The position numbers and the translations under genes are program-made. Under the pieces are notes generated by a model. It was not told the DNA's origin. It was given only the letters and a program-made list of their open reading frames with translations, and made no database searches. Shown piece by piece: positions 26,084-35,294 of a stretch of 64,000 nt of DNA. Numbering within the stretch: position 1 is the first letter of the stretch; each line of letters opens with the position of its first letter. Source of the DNA: CAVYGN01 sp964413265 (lineage in GTDB: Bacteria > Spirochaetota > Brevinematia > Brevinematales > JAOACQ01); the NCBI GenBank assembly GCA_964413265.1, contig CAYPRX010000002.1, positions 75,899 through 139,898 on the forward strand. The letters are read 5' to 3'.

Positions 26084-26226
26084 AATTAACCATTAAGTTT
26101 CCAAGCGTTTTATTCTATATTTTAAATGTGCATAAAGTGCCGGAATTATTCGATTTGTAATAAAGGCAAAACAGGTTTATTCCGATATTTTAAAGAGCGC
26201 TTCTCAATATTCTGTACGGAGTCTGT

Positions 26227-27153
26227 ATGAATTCTCTTAAGTTTTATATCATACTTCTTTTTTTTCTGTTAACTATTGTTCTGCCAATATATGGTGAATT
26301 ACAGGTTGGGCTTCAGTTTTACAGGGAGACATACAGACTTAACGAGCCGATTCCGGTACAAATAAATGTGGTGAACAACTCGTCATTTCCTGTGAAATTT
26401 TATGTATCGCCCCTCATTTATGAATCATTTTTTTTTACGATGAAAACACCCAAGAATGAAGATGTAGCCCTTCTGGACAGTTTCCAGGTCGAAAGGAAGA
26501 ATAATACCTCCTCAAGCGGTGATTTCCGGGAAATTACATTGATGCCAGGTGAGGAGTTTGCAAGACTGATCGATTTAACTCAGTGGTTCGACATCAGGGA
26601 ATCGGGCTATTATTACATAAAAGGTCTGTTTTATCCGAATCCTGATAAAAAAAACGTTTTGATTGAATCTTTCGATTATAAAATATTAATAAAACCACCT
26701 GTCATAGTAGAGAAACAAATATCTGCTGAAGAACTGGAACGTCAGGCTGATTTTGAAAAAGTTCTGAAACTGCCTCCTTATGATGTGATTGATGATTTTC
26801 TTGATGCCAAGATGAAAAAAGACTGGGAGCGTTTTCTGCTCCATATTGATCCGACACGTCTTATAAAATCTTTTGACGAATATTATAACGCATATCAAAA
26901 TGCAAGGAGCGGCACTTACCAGCTTCAGGTAATCGAAGATTTCAAAAAATATCTTACAGTCTACTGGCAGGACAGGATCCTGAGCTATAAGATCATAGAA
27001 AGCCATATTAAGGAAAACGATGCTACGGTTATCGCCGATGTCGATTTCAAAGTCAAACTTTTCAGCTATACCCTTAGATATACTTTCAACCTTTACAAGA
27101 ACCATTTAAATCAATGGCTGATCTACGATTATTCAGCGTTGAAAGTCAAATAA
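26227..27153 (+). CDS. Secreted two-domain protein of unknown function
   Basis: A 308-residue protein with a clear signal peptide (residues 1-22, ending PIYG). The N-terminal half (about 25-155) is beta-rich with LNEPIPVQINVVNNSSFPVKFYV and ITLMPGEEF, the look of an immunoglobulin-like fold as in BsuPI-type or protease-inhibitor-like domains. The C-terminal half (about 170-308) has a helical start and a beta-sheet ending (NQWLIYDYSALKVK), like an NTF2/DUF4878 fold. It likely resides in the periplasm. It lies 13 bp before folP. I do not recognise a named family for the whole protein. Confidence 0.65.
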   Translation: MNSLKFYIILLFFLLTIVLPIYGELQVGLQFYRETYRLNEPIPVQINVVNNSSFPVKFYVSPLIYESFFFTMKTPKNEDVALLDSFQVERKNNTSSSGDFREITLMPGEEFARLIDLTQWFDIRESGYYYIKGLFYPNPDKKNVLIESFDYKILIKPPVIVEKQISAEELERQADFEKVLKLPPYDVIDDFLDAKMKKDWERFLLHIDPTRLIKSFDEYYNAYQNARSGTYQLQVIEDFKKYLTVYWQDRILSYKIIESHIKENDATVIADVDFKVKLFSYTLRYTFNLYKNHLNQWLIYDYSALKVK

Positions 27154-27166
27154 AAAGGGGCCCCTT

Positions 27167-28363
27167 ATGATTTTTTATCCCCTGTTTGGAAATAATAACG
27201 ATCTGCAAGGGGAAATACGCAAAATCGGGTGCAATGAAAAGGCCGTTTCAATTCTCAACAAGAAATTTGATACATTTCCGATAAAAATTACCGATATGAA
27301 ACCTAGCCTGGCAAACATTATCAAGCAGGAAATGATTTCATGCAAGGGAGATGCTGTAGTTAATGAAAATACAGTTTCCTGTACCGTTGAGAAAACGGAT
27401 ATTCTTCTTCTTGGCACTGAATCAATCTATTTAAATTTTTTCAGAAAAATGGAATATCAGAATTCTCCTACGTTATTTGAACTCGCTAAACAACTCAAGA
27501 AAATGATTGATAATTACCATAACCGGATACCAGTTCAGAAAACGAGGAATGGCAGGATAATATCATATTCGAAACCTGTTTTAATGGGCATTCTAAATGT
27601 TACATCCGATTCCTTCTACGACGGAGGGAAATATAATGACAGAGACATGGCATTAAAAAGATGCGAAGAAATGATCGCTGAAGGCGCTGACATTATCGAT
27701 ATTGGAGCCGAATCGACAAGACCCGGTTCACTGCCGGCTAATCCGGAATATGAGGTAGAAAAAGTTATTCCGATTGTGGAATTTTTATCCCGGAATGCGA
27801 ATATCGTAATTTCTGTGGATACGAATAAGGCCTCTGTCGCTGAAGAAGCGCTTAAAACAGGGGCTGATATCATCAATGATATAAGTGCAATGAGTTTTGA
27901 TGTTTTCATGGCTGATACGGTAAAGCGTTATGATGCGATAGTGGTGCTGATGCATATCAAGGGAAAGCCTCTCGATATGCAGAAAGATCCATTTTACAAC
28001 GATGTTGTAATGGATGTGGTAACTTATTTCGATGAAAAAGTGGAATCAGCTATTTCGAGAGGAATTTCGAGAGATCATTTAATAATCGATCCTGGTATAG
28101 GGTTCGGAAAGCGTATAGAGGACAACATTGAGTTGATAAAGAACATATCTACTTTCAGAAAGTATGGCCTGCCCATAATGATAGGGGTTTCGAGGAAATC
28201 TTTTATTGGCAGTCTTCAGGGAAACATGGCTTCTCCTGAGGGAAGGCTTTATGGTACTCTGGGAGCCGGTGCATATTCTTATATAAAAGGAGCCGATATA
28301 TTAAGAGTCCATGATATTAAGGAACACAGGGAAATGCTAAATGTAATAAATTCTATCAAGTAA
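27167..28363 (+). CDS. folP: Dihydropteroate synthase with N-terminal extension
   Basis: Joins p-aminobenzoate to dihydropterin pyrophosphate in folate synthesis. The TIM-barrel domain begins near residue 137 with the signature MGILNVTSDSFYDGG, followed by EGADIIDIGAESTRPGS (pterin binding), DIINDISAM, LMHIKGKP, DPGIGFGK, and GVSRKSFIG. Before it is a 135-residue domain with KQEMISCKGDAVV and ILLLGTESIYLNFFRKM; I recall a similar extension on DHPS from several anaerobes and thermophiles, where its role is not known. Catalytic motifs are intact. Confidence 0.92.
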   Translation: MIFYPLFGNNNDLQGEIRKIGCNEKAVSILNKKFDTFPIKITDMKPSLANIIKQEMISCKGDAVVNENTVSCTVEKTDILLLGTESIYLNFFRKMEYQNSPTLFELAKQLKKMIDNYHNRIPVQKTRNGRIISYSKPVLMGILNVTSDSFYDGGKYNDRDMALKRCEEMIAEGADIIDIGAESTRPGSLPANPEYEVEKVIPIVEFLSRNANIVISVDTNKASVAEEALKTGADIINDISAMSFDVFMADTVKRYDAIVVLMHIKGKPLDMQKDPFYNDVVMDVVTYFDEKVESAISRGISRDHLIIDPGIGFGKRIEDNIELIKNISTFRKYGLPIMIGVSRKSFIGSLQGNMASPEGRLYGTLGAGAYSYIKGADILRVHDIKEHREMLNVINSIK

Positions 28364-28407
28364 AGTAGATTGCTGACGAAAATAATTGAAGAGGTTTTGA
28401 GGTAAGA

Positions 28408-29517
28408 ATGAAAGATTATAAAAACCTTTTCCGTAACAAATTCAAAAAATTTGAAAGAGAAATAAATAAAAGTTTTCGTGCAATAAACAGAATTGAAGCC
28501 AGAAGGGATAAACAAAAAAAATTATCACCCCGTAATAACTTTATTTTCAGTTCCCTTGCAGTAATAATTACATGCACAATTGTTATTATATGCATACTTG
28601 GCTTCGCATTTTCTGCCTTTATTTTCGGGAATCACATGTCTTACGAGAGCTCTTTCATAGGCGTGACAAAAATCCAGGAAGAACTCGATTCGATGGTAAA
28701 CATTAAAGCTGAAGGCGGGAATGAGATCAAAATAAATGACACAAACAGCAGTGAACTCAAATTTTTCTTTTATAAAATCAAACAGGGAGAGTCATTGTAT
28801 TCCATATCAAAGAAATTAGGCATTTCAATGGATACCTTGATAAGCCTTAATAGTATTGATAACGCGCAAAATCTTGGAAATGGCAAAAGGATTATAATTC
28901 CAAACCTTCAAGGCATAATATATTGTGTAAAAAAGGGAGATACCCTTGAAAATATTGCTTCCAGATATAAGATTACAATAGATGATATCAAGGATGCTAA
29001 CAATATCGAACAGGACCAGCTGACAGAAGGTGTCCTTCTTGAAGGAACGATACTTTTCCTGCCGGGTGCAACCCTCACCGATGCTGAGAGAGCCAAAGCT
29101 CTTGGATACTGGTTCTCAAAGCCGCTTAGAGGTCTATTTACATCACCTTTTGGTATAAGAAAAGATCCCTATACGGGTGAAGAAGGTTTCCATCCGGGGA
29201 TTGATATTTGCGCTCCATACGGTTCAGTAGTAAAAGCTTCGAAAGAGGGTTTGGTAACTTTTGCAGGCTGGGAGGGAGGGTATGGAAAATGTATTATTAT
29301 AAGACATAAGTTTGGCTATGAAACCCTGTACGGTCATCTATCACAGATCATAGTTGGCATAAATTCATGGGTAAAGGAAGGTCAAATTATTGCGAGGGTA
29401 GGGACAACCGGACGTTCAACGGGGCCTCACCTGCATTTCGAGGTCAGAAAATACGGCAGGCCCATAAACCCTGTAAGGATATCAGGTCTTGCCAGGCAGA
29501 CGGCTCAGTGGTATTGA
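28408..29517 (+). CDS. Membrane-anchored LysM / M23 metallopeptidase
   Basis: A peptidoglycan-binding and peptidoglycan-cutting (or EnvC/NlpD-like) protein of 369 residues. Order of parts: basic cytoplasmic tail, transmembrane helix (about 45-74), LysM domain 1 (YKIKQGESLYSISKKLG, about 121-166), LysM domain 2 (YCVKKGDTLENIASRYK, about 171-219), and an M23 peptidase domain (about 245-360). The zinc site HxxxD is His262/Asp266 in FHPGID, and HLHF at 341-344 supplies the third ligand and catalytic His, so it looks active. It would act in the periplasm on cell-wall crosslinks. birA follows 6 bp later. Confidence 0.93.
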   Translation: MKDYKNLFRNKFKKFEREINKSFRAINRIEARRDKQKKLSPRNNFIFSSLAVIITCTIVIICILGFAFSAFIFGNHMSYESSFIGVTKIQEELDSMVNIKAEGGNEIKINDTNSSELKFFFYKIKQGESLYSISKKLGISMDTLISLNSIDNAQNLGNGKRIIIPNLQGIIYCVKKGDTLENIASRYKITIDDIKDANNIEQDQLTEGVLLEGTILFLPGATLTDAERAKALGYWFSKPLRGLFTSPFGIRKDPYTGEEGFHPGIDICAPYGSVVKASKEGLVTFAGWEGGYGKCIIIRHKFGYETLYGHLSQIIVGINSWVKEGQIIARVGTTGRSTGPHLHFEVRKYGRPINPVRISGLARQTAQWY

Positions 29518-29523
29518 TTTCAG

Positions 29524-30492
29524 ATGGATAAAGTCCTTTCCTTATTATTAAATAATAAAGGTTTTGTTTCCGGACAGCAAATGGCTGAAGAACTTGGCAT
29601 TTCCAGGAGTGCTGTATGGAAACATATCAGGAATGCGAGAGAATCGGGTATTAAAATCATCTCATCTCCGAAAAAGGGATATAAAATCGTAAAGTTCCCT
29701 GAGGACAGAATTATTCCAGAATTGGTTTCAAAATATTATAACAGCAAACTCCCTATTAAAATAATTTGTCTTGACAAGGTAACCTCAACCAATGATTATG
29801 CAAGGGAAATAAACCTTCATTTTAAGAAAAATAATTATCTAGTAACTGCTGAAGAGCAGACAGGGGGACGGGGAAGATTTAACAGGAAATGGTCAAGTGA
29901 AAAGGGGAAAGACCTGACGTTTACATTGTTGCTGAGAATTGACAAACCAGTAGCTGAATTCTATAAATTTACCATATTATCCGGAATGGCTGTACTCCTG
30001 TCAGTAAAAAATGTGTTAAAAGGAAAGGCAAAAGCCTTTATAAAATGGCCCAATGATATATTGATAGGGAATAGAAAGCTCTGCGGTATATTATCGGAAA
30101 TGATAACAGAAGATATGCGGATTATAACTATAATCATCGGGATTGGAATCAATGTGAACTCGATACCTTCTTTAGCGAATGCCGTATCTCTTAAAAACAT
30201 AGTTATGGTTGATACTGACAGAAATACACTTCTGGCATCTATAATAAGTAAATTTAACGATCTGTTAAACCGCTATGATAAAGGGGACTTTCCAGTGATT
30301 TTCAGGGATTGGAAGAGCAATCTGGCCTGGCTTGGTAAGAAGGTCAGTATTACTGATATAAATGGGCATATCACCGGAAAATTAAAAGATGTAAATGAAA
30401 ACGGCGCTGTTATGATAGAAACAGCAGAAGGAGAGAGAATGTTTTACAGCGGAGACCTTATCCTTGGATCTATCCCGGAAAAATTATATTGA
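29524..30492 (+). CDS. birA: Bifunctional biotin-protein ligase / biotin operon repressor BirA
   Basis: Attaches biotin to carrier proteins via biotinyl-AMP and, through its N-terminal winged helix (residues 1-60, with SGQQMAEELGISRSAVWKHI), can repress transcription. The ligase core has STNDYAR, the biotinyl-AMP loop GGRGRFNRKW (114-123), KWPNDILIGNRKLCGILSE and GIGINVN; a small C-terminal SH3-like domain closes the protein. Length (322) fits the DNA-binding class. No biotin synthesis genes are nearby to show its target operator. Confidence 0.95.
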   Translation: MDKVLSLLLNNKGFVSGQQMAEELGISRSAVWKHIRNARESGIKIISSPKKGYKIVKFPEDRIIPELVSKYYNSKLPIKIICLDKVTSTNDYAREINLHFKKNNYLVTAEEQTGGRGRFNRKWSSEKGKDLTFTLLLRIDKPVAEFYKFTILSGMAVLLSVKNVLKGKAKAFIKWPNDILIGNRKLCGILSEMITEDMRIITIIIGIGINVNSIPSLANAVSLKNIVMVDTDRNTLLASIISKFNDLLNRYDKGDFPVIFRDWKSNLAWLGKKVSITDINGHITGKLKDVNENGAVMIETAEGERMFYSGDLILGSIPEKLY

Positions 30493-30546
30493 TATATTGA
30501 TTTTTAAATATTATAATTGATATATTTTATTCTTACAGGAGGAATT

Positions 30547-31530
30547 ATGGCGATTTTGGTGGCTGGCGGTGCAGGTTATATAGGAAGCCATGTATGTAAG
30601 ATGTTGAATAAAAGAGGTTATGAGATCATTATTTATGATAATCTTGTTCATGGCTACAGGCAGTTTGCCAGATGGGGAGAATTCATCCTCGGCAGTACTG
30701 GTGACCCGACTCAGTTAGACCTTGTTTTTTCTAATTATAAAGTTGATGCTGTAATGCATTTCTGCGCTTTTATTGAGGTAGGCGAATCGGTTACGGATCC
30801 AGAAAAATACTACATCAACAATCTGAGATTTACGATAAACCTTCTCGAAGCAATGAACAGGCATAAAGTCAATAAAATCATATTTTCTTCTACGGCAGCT
30901 GTTTACGGGATGCCTGAACGAATACCTATCGAGGAGGATGACAGAAAGATTCCAATAAATCCATATGGAAAGACAAAGTGGATGATTGAACATATACTGG
31001 AAGATTATTCATCTGCATATGGTATTCAAAGTATCAGGTTCAGGTATTTTAATGCAGCAGGAGCAGACCCGGACAGGGAAATCGGTGAGGCTCATATTCC
31101 CGAATCACATCTTATACCGCTTGTTCTTGATGCTGCCGCTGGCAAAAGGGATAGCATCAAGATCTTCGGAACAGATTATGAAACAAGCGACGGCACATGC
31201 ATACGGGATTATGTTCATGTTAACGATCTGGCTGATGCCCACATAAAAGGTGTGCAATATCTGCTTGACGGCGGGAAAACCGATTATTTCAATCTGGGTG
31301 TGGGCAATGGCTTTTCTGTAAGAGATGTTATAGAAACTGTAAAAAGGGTGACAAAAAGGGATTTTAAAATTGTGGAAACTGAAAGACGGCCGGGAGATCC
31401 GGCTTATTTAATTGCCAAAAGCGATAAGGTGAAAAGCAAGCTGGGCTGGAAAATAGAATTCGGCCTTGAAGAAATGGTAAGGACAGCATGGAATTGGCAC
31501 AAAATAAGGATTGTCTCAACATTTAAATAA
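30547..31530 (+). CDS. galE: UDP-glucose 4-epimerase
   Basis: Interconverts UDP-glucose and UDP-galactose for envelope polysaccharides. It is an extended short-chain dehydrogenase with NAD motif GGAGYIG (7-13), catalytic Ser/Thr in SSTAAVYG (Ser115, Thr116) and Tyr140-x3-Lys144 in YGKTK, plus RYFNAAGAD and the UDP-sugar contact DYxT-like DYETSDGTCIRDYVHV. The start was set at the ATG at 30547 behind AGGAGG; an ATG 10 codons upstream would put the ribosome binding site inside the gene. aroB follows after 2 bp. Confidence 0.95.
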   Translation: MAILVAGGAGYIGSHVCKMLNKRGYEIIIYDNLVHGYRQFARWGEFILGSTGDPTQLDLVFSNYKVDAVMHFCAFIEVGESVTDPEKYYINNLRFTINLLEAMNRHKVNKIIFSSTAAVYGMPERIPIEEDDRKIPINPYGKTKWMIEHILEDYSSAYGIQSIRFRYFNAAGADPDREIGEAHIPESHLIPLVLDAAAGKRDSIKIFGTDYETSDGTCIRDYVHVNDLADAHIKGVQYLLDGGKTDYFNLGVGNGFSVRDVIETVKRVTKRDFKIVETERRPGDPAYLIAKSDKVKSKLGWKIEFGLEEMVRTAWNWHKIRIVSTFK

Positions 31531-31532
31531 AC

Positions 31533-32648
31533 ATGAAAATACTGGAACTGAAACTCCTGAAAACCATCGATAATTCTTATCCTATTTACCTGGGATCTGG
31601 GATATTCAGAGAGGTGCTGGAAAAAAACCTGGAAAAAGCACTTCCTACAGCAGCCGCATTTATCTCTGATTCGAGAGTTGCGTCTATCTACCTGAATGAA
31701 ATGAAATCAATTATTACCGGATGTCCTTCATGTTTTTTATCTTTTGTACCGGGTGAAAACCGAAAAAATATAGGTACGGTGATGAGGCTTTTCAAGCAAC
31801 TTGTTAAAAATAAATTGGACAGGAAATCTATAATCATCGCAGCAGGAGGCGGTGTTACAGGTGATATATCCGGTTTCCTTGCCTCTGTTTACCTCCGTGG
31901 AATTCCATTTATACAGGTTCCGACAAGCCTGCTTGCTATGGTAGACAGCTCAATAGGAGGAAAAACCGGGGTGGATTCGAAAGAGGGAAAAAATCTTATA
32001 GGCAGTTTTTACCAGCCTGAAGCTGTTATCATTGATATGAAATTCCTATCCACCCTTCCCCGAAGGGAGTTTTTAAATGGGATGGCCGAAATTATTAAAC
32101 ATTCTTTGATCAGAGACTTTTCTTATTTCGAACTACTGAGAGAAAATAAGGATAAGATCCTGTTACTTAATCAGGAAATTCTTACTGAAGTTGTGGAAAG
32201 GAGCTGCAGGATCAAAGCATCGGTCGTTGAAGAGGATGAAAGGGAAGGTTCGCTGAGACAGATACTGAATTTCGGGCATACTGCAGGTCATGCTATTGAA
32301 ATAGCAGGAAATTTCAGGATACCGCATGGCTATGCCTTAGCTATTGGAATGATGGTAGAATCTTATATTTCATTTAAGCGGGGACTGTTAAGTTCTGAAG
32401 AGCTGAACATGGTTTTAAATTTGATAAAGTATTACGAACTTGATGGTTATATTTTCCTAATAAAAGACATATCACCTGAGAGGATCAGCAGGTCTGCACT
32501 TACAGATAAAAAGAATATTAATAGGGAGATTAAAACCGTTCTTCTCAAAAAAATTGGTGAAGTCTATGAGGAGAAAGGAAAATTTTCATTTCCGATAGGA
32601 AGAGATGAAATAGAATCAGGCCTGGATTATATTTCCAGGACTGTTTAA
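31533..32648 (+). CDS. aroB: 3-dehydroquinate synthase
   Basis: The second enzyme of the shikimate pathway, NAD- and metal-dependent. Characteristic stretches are present: GGGVTGDISGFLAS, then VPTSLLAMVDSSIGGKTG, the metal-binding region in MAEIIKHSLI, NFGHTAGHAIE, and PHGYALAIGM. Length (371) is normal. It starts two bases after the galE stop, without a strong ribosome binding site of its own, so translation probably depends on galE. It ends the plus-strand run that began at ribD. Confidence 0.95.
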   Translation: MKILELKLLKTIDNSYPIYLGSGIFREVLEKNLEKALPTAAAFISDSRVASIYLNEMKSIITGCPSCFLSFVPGENRKNIGTVMRLFKQLVKNKLDRKSIIIAAGGGVTGDISGFLASVYLRGIPFIQVPTSLLAMVDSSIGGKTGVDSKEGKNLIGSFYQPEAVIIDMKFLSTLPRREFLNGMAEIIKHSLIRDFSYFELLRENKDKILLLNQEILTEVVERSCRIKASVVEEDEREGSLRQILNFGHTAGHAIEIAGNFRIPHGYALAIGMMVESYISFKRGLLSSEELNMVLNLIKYYELDGYIFLIKDISPERISRSALTDKKNINREIKTVLLKKIGEVYEEKGKFSFPIGRDEIESGLDYISRTV

Positions 32649-32662
32649 TATGATTTCAGAAT

Positions 32663-33070
32663 TCATTTTCCGAAAATCAGAGCTATTTCCTTTAATGCGT
32701 TTTCCGGAGAATCGGAGCCATGGATGGCATTTTGCGGCAGATTACTTCCATATTTTGCCCTGATTGTACCAGGGGCTGATTCTTTAGGATCAGTTGAGCC
32801 GATCAGTGTCCGGAAATCTTCAACAGCGTTTGCCTTTTCAAGCTCCATTGCGAATACCATGTCAGATATAGTAAATCGAATCAAACGATCGTAGTATTCG
32901 GTCCCCTTGTGTACTGAGTAAAATTCCCCTGCGCTTTTCTCATTAAAACGGAAAAGGCGTGCCTGCACTATTTTGAAGCCAGCAGCTTCTATTATAGAAA
33001 TGATATTACCCATATTCCTCGAAATGTAGCAGTCTGGTTTTATCATTGCGAAGGTTCTGCCGGTATCCAT
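32663..33070 (-). CDS. ndk: Nucleoside diphosphate kinase
   Basis: Transfers phosphate from ATP to nucleoside diphosphates through a phosphohistidine. The active-site His117 is in NAIHGSDS, Lys11 in MIKPD, and the phosphate-binding arginines are in RxxIG-like FRTLIGSTDP and GTIRAKYG. Length (135) is typical. The gene is convergent with aroB (14 bp between stops). The 238 bp upstream, shared with a divergent lipoprotein gene, holds no promoter I would assign. Confidence 0.95.
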   Translation of the reverse strand: MDTGRTFAMIKPDCYISRNMGNIISIIEAAGFKIVQARLFRFNEKSAGEFYSVHKGTEYYDRLIRFTISDMVFAMELEKANAVEDFRTLIGSTDPKESAPGTIRAKYGSNLPQNAIHGSDSPENALKEIALIFGK

Positions 33071-33308
33071 TTTTTCTGCTCCTGATGAAAATACAATTGT
33101 TTTCTATTTCCATACTCTCTGGACGATATTTTTACAGTGGGAAACGGATTAGTGGTTTCTCCACGTGATACCTGTACATAATTTTCGGTTAAAGAAATGC
33201 ATTAATGAAATTTCAAGGGCGTTGATCTCATTTTATCGTCTCGCATTATTGATATTTATCATGTTTAAAAATAGAATAATTGGATTATCAGACTGAAGAG
33301 GAGGGGAT

Positions 33309-33893
33309 ATGAAGAAAATTTATCCGGCATTGATTATCGGGATAATGATTTTCTTTTCCTGCGCACAAAAGGAAAAATCACCTGACGGAATCGGCCGGAA
33401 AGATATAATTATTTTAACGGACAGGCAGATGACAAATTTCATAAATATACTGCCAGTATTGCTTAAGTTCTCGGAAAGTTACAATTTAGGGCTCTCACTG
33501 GCGCAGAGAGATGCAACTAATGCCGACCTTAAGTTTTTCGATGCACTTGCTAATGACATCTCTATAAAAAAATCTTTAAGCACTTATAGTTTTGCCAGTA
33601 TGGATGAACTCATCTCGGTTTATAAAAACGTAGTGCTTGAATATACTACTATTACAAGGGATTTTACTAATTATTCAAAAGACCTTGAGAGTCTCGAGCA
33701 GACAATTGGTTCTTTAAAATCGAATTACATGATCGGCTTGCATGATAAGTCACTCAGTGAAGACGATAGAAAAATAATCATGTCCAGGCTTAAAGATCTG
33801 AATGAAGATGAAAAGAGGGTGTCAAATATAATTATGGTCAAAAAATACGAGAAACAGATAAATAATGCATATCTTAACCGGGAAAAGAATTAG
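33309..33893 (+). CDS. Lipoprotein of unknown function
   Basis: A 194-residue protein with a lipoprotein signal peptide and lipobox ending IFFSC (Cys18). The mature part is predicted mostly helical, rich in Lys, Asp and Leu, with no motif I recognise. GAGGAGGGG precedes the ATG. Its last 20 bp overlap the 3' end of the convergent radical SAM gene. Confidence 0.65.
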   Translation: MKKIYPALIIGIMIFFSCAQKEKSPDGIGRKDIIILTDRQMTNFINILPVLLKFSESYNLGLSLAQRDATNADLKFFDALANDISIKKSLSTYSFASMDELISVYKNVVLEYTTITRDFTNYSKDLESLEQTIGSLKSNYMIGLHDKSLSEDDRKIIMSRLKDLNEDEKRVSNIIMVKKYEKQINNAYLNREKN

Positions 33894-35259
33894 CGATCAA
33901 GTCTTCGAGCGAATCCAGATGATGTGAAAGCCTGTACTGCAAAACGGCGGATTTTGGGCTCTCTCCATAAACATAGGTCCTTCCCAGGTCTCTCAATCCC
34001 TTCTTCAGCATGATTATTTTCTTTTTTATCACCTGAGGTTCATCCATTTTTACATCTTTGAATTCCGTGAACGGTTTGGGGACAAGAGGATTGATATTAA
34101 CTATGAATTCGGGTATGTAGCCATGCTTTTTTGAGTAAATGCGGGACAATATCCTCAGTCTTTTTACGAGGCCTATTATCTCTTCAATGTCGGAAGAGGT
34201 TTCACCAGGCAGACCTATAAGAAAATATAATTTAAGCCTCTTTATACCCAGTTCAAAAGCCTTACCTGCTCTTTCCACTATCAAGTCGTTTGAAATCACC
34301 TTGTTTATCTTTTTCTTAAGCACGAGTGATGCTGTTTCAGGAGCAATGGTCAGTGTTTTATTTTCATTATTAATTATCAATTCAAGTAGTTCGTCGTCAA
34401 GGTCATCAAGCCTGAAGGCTGAAAACGACAACCTGAATTTCATGCCGTTAAGTCCCTTAATGATTTTCCTTAACCCCGGATGATTGGTAAGGGTCGCTGC
34501 GATAAGTCCAATCCTGTCCGTTAGATTTAAATAATGATCAGCGATTTCAAGAATATCATCTTCGGGATAGGAGATATAATTTCCGTAAGCCTGTGATACC
34601 AGGCAGAAATTGCATTTATAAAGGCATCCCCTTGATATTTCAATAAGACCCATGTTGGAAAATTCGGTTCTATCGGACAGGATCACATTATGGGACAAAA
34701 CGTTATTACAATGGTAATATTGTAAATTTTCATCTTTATCCCTTTCTCTATGATAAAAACCATTACTTTTACCAAGGTTGTGAATGAAAATATCTGAGTT
34801 TGTGTAACTGCAAAGTTCCCTGACGATTATTGGTAAAGCATATTCGGCTGACGCACATACAGTTATATCTGCTATATCCTTTAAATAGTAGTAAAGGAAT
34901 GAAGAGGCTATTCCTCCAGCTATGATAAGCGGTTTTTTCCTTTTTCCCGGGTCTATTTCTATTCCCGAATTGATTAACATATCTATAAGGTTCAAAAGAT
35001 CAGGTTCAAAAGAGATTGATATAAAAATTATATCGAACTGTGATATGTTTCTACCGGATTCAACGGTGAATGAACATGCTTTAGCCTTCTTTTCATTTAA
35101 AAAAGCCCTTTCGCAATGTATGAATGGGTACTGCTGTAAAATATGATAGATACTCTGAAAAGCCAGACTTGACATACCGATGGAGTAGGTGTTCGGATAA
35201 CAGACCACTGCGTTGAACTGTATCTTTGTTTTTTTATAACTATAAAGAAATCTTTCCAT
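33874..35259 (-). CDS. Radical SAM protein with N-terminal B12-binding-like domain
   Basis: A 461-residue radical SAM enzyme. The 4Fe-4S motif is CxxxCxxC at Cys212, Cys216 and Cys219 in GCLYKCNFC, followed by the barrel (IAPETASLVLKKKINK and LYFLIGLPGETSSDI). The first 180 residues (VVCYPNTYSIGMSSLAFQSIYHIL, then ERAF and IIAGGIASS) resemble the cobalamin-binding-like N-terminal region of TIGR03960-type and YgiQ-type radical SAM proteins, but the B12-contact DxHxxG motif is not visible, so cobalamin binding is doubtful. The substrate is unknown. The gene overlaps the convergent lipoprotein gene by 20 bp. Confidence 0.85.
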   Translation of the reverse strand: MERFLYSYKKTKIQFNAVVCYPNTYSIGMSSLAFQSIYHILQQYPFIHCERAFLNEKKAKACSFTVESGRNISQFDIIFISISFEPDLLNLIDMLINSGIEIDPGKRKKPLIIAGGIASSFLYYYLKDIADITVCASAEYALPIIVRELCSYTNSDIFIHNLGKSNGFYHRERDKDENLQYYHCNNVLSHNVILSDRTEFSNMGLIEISRGCLYKCNFCLVSQAYGNYISYPEDDILEIADHYLNLTDRIGLIAATLTNHPGLRKIIKGLNGMKFRLSFSAFRLDDLDDELLELIINNENKTLTIAPETASLVLKKKINKVISNDLIVERAGKAFELGIKRLKLYFLIGLPGETSSDIEEIIGLVKRLRILSRIYSKKHGYIPEFIVNINPLVPKPFTEFKDVKMDEPQVIKKKIIMLKKGLRDLGRTYVYGESPKSAVLQYRLSHHLDSLEDLIANSFPG

Positions 35260-35294
35260 GCCTTAAATTTATCTCGATCTCTTAAAAATCGTCA

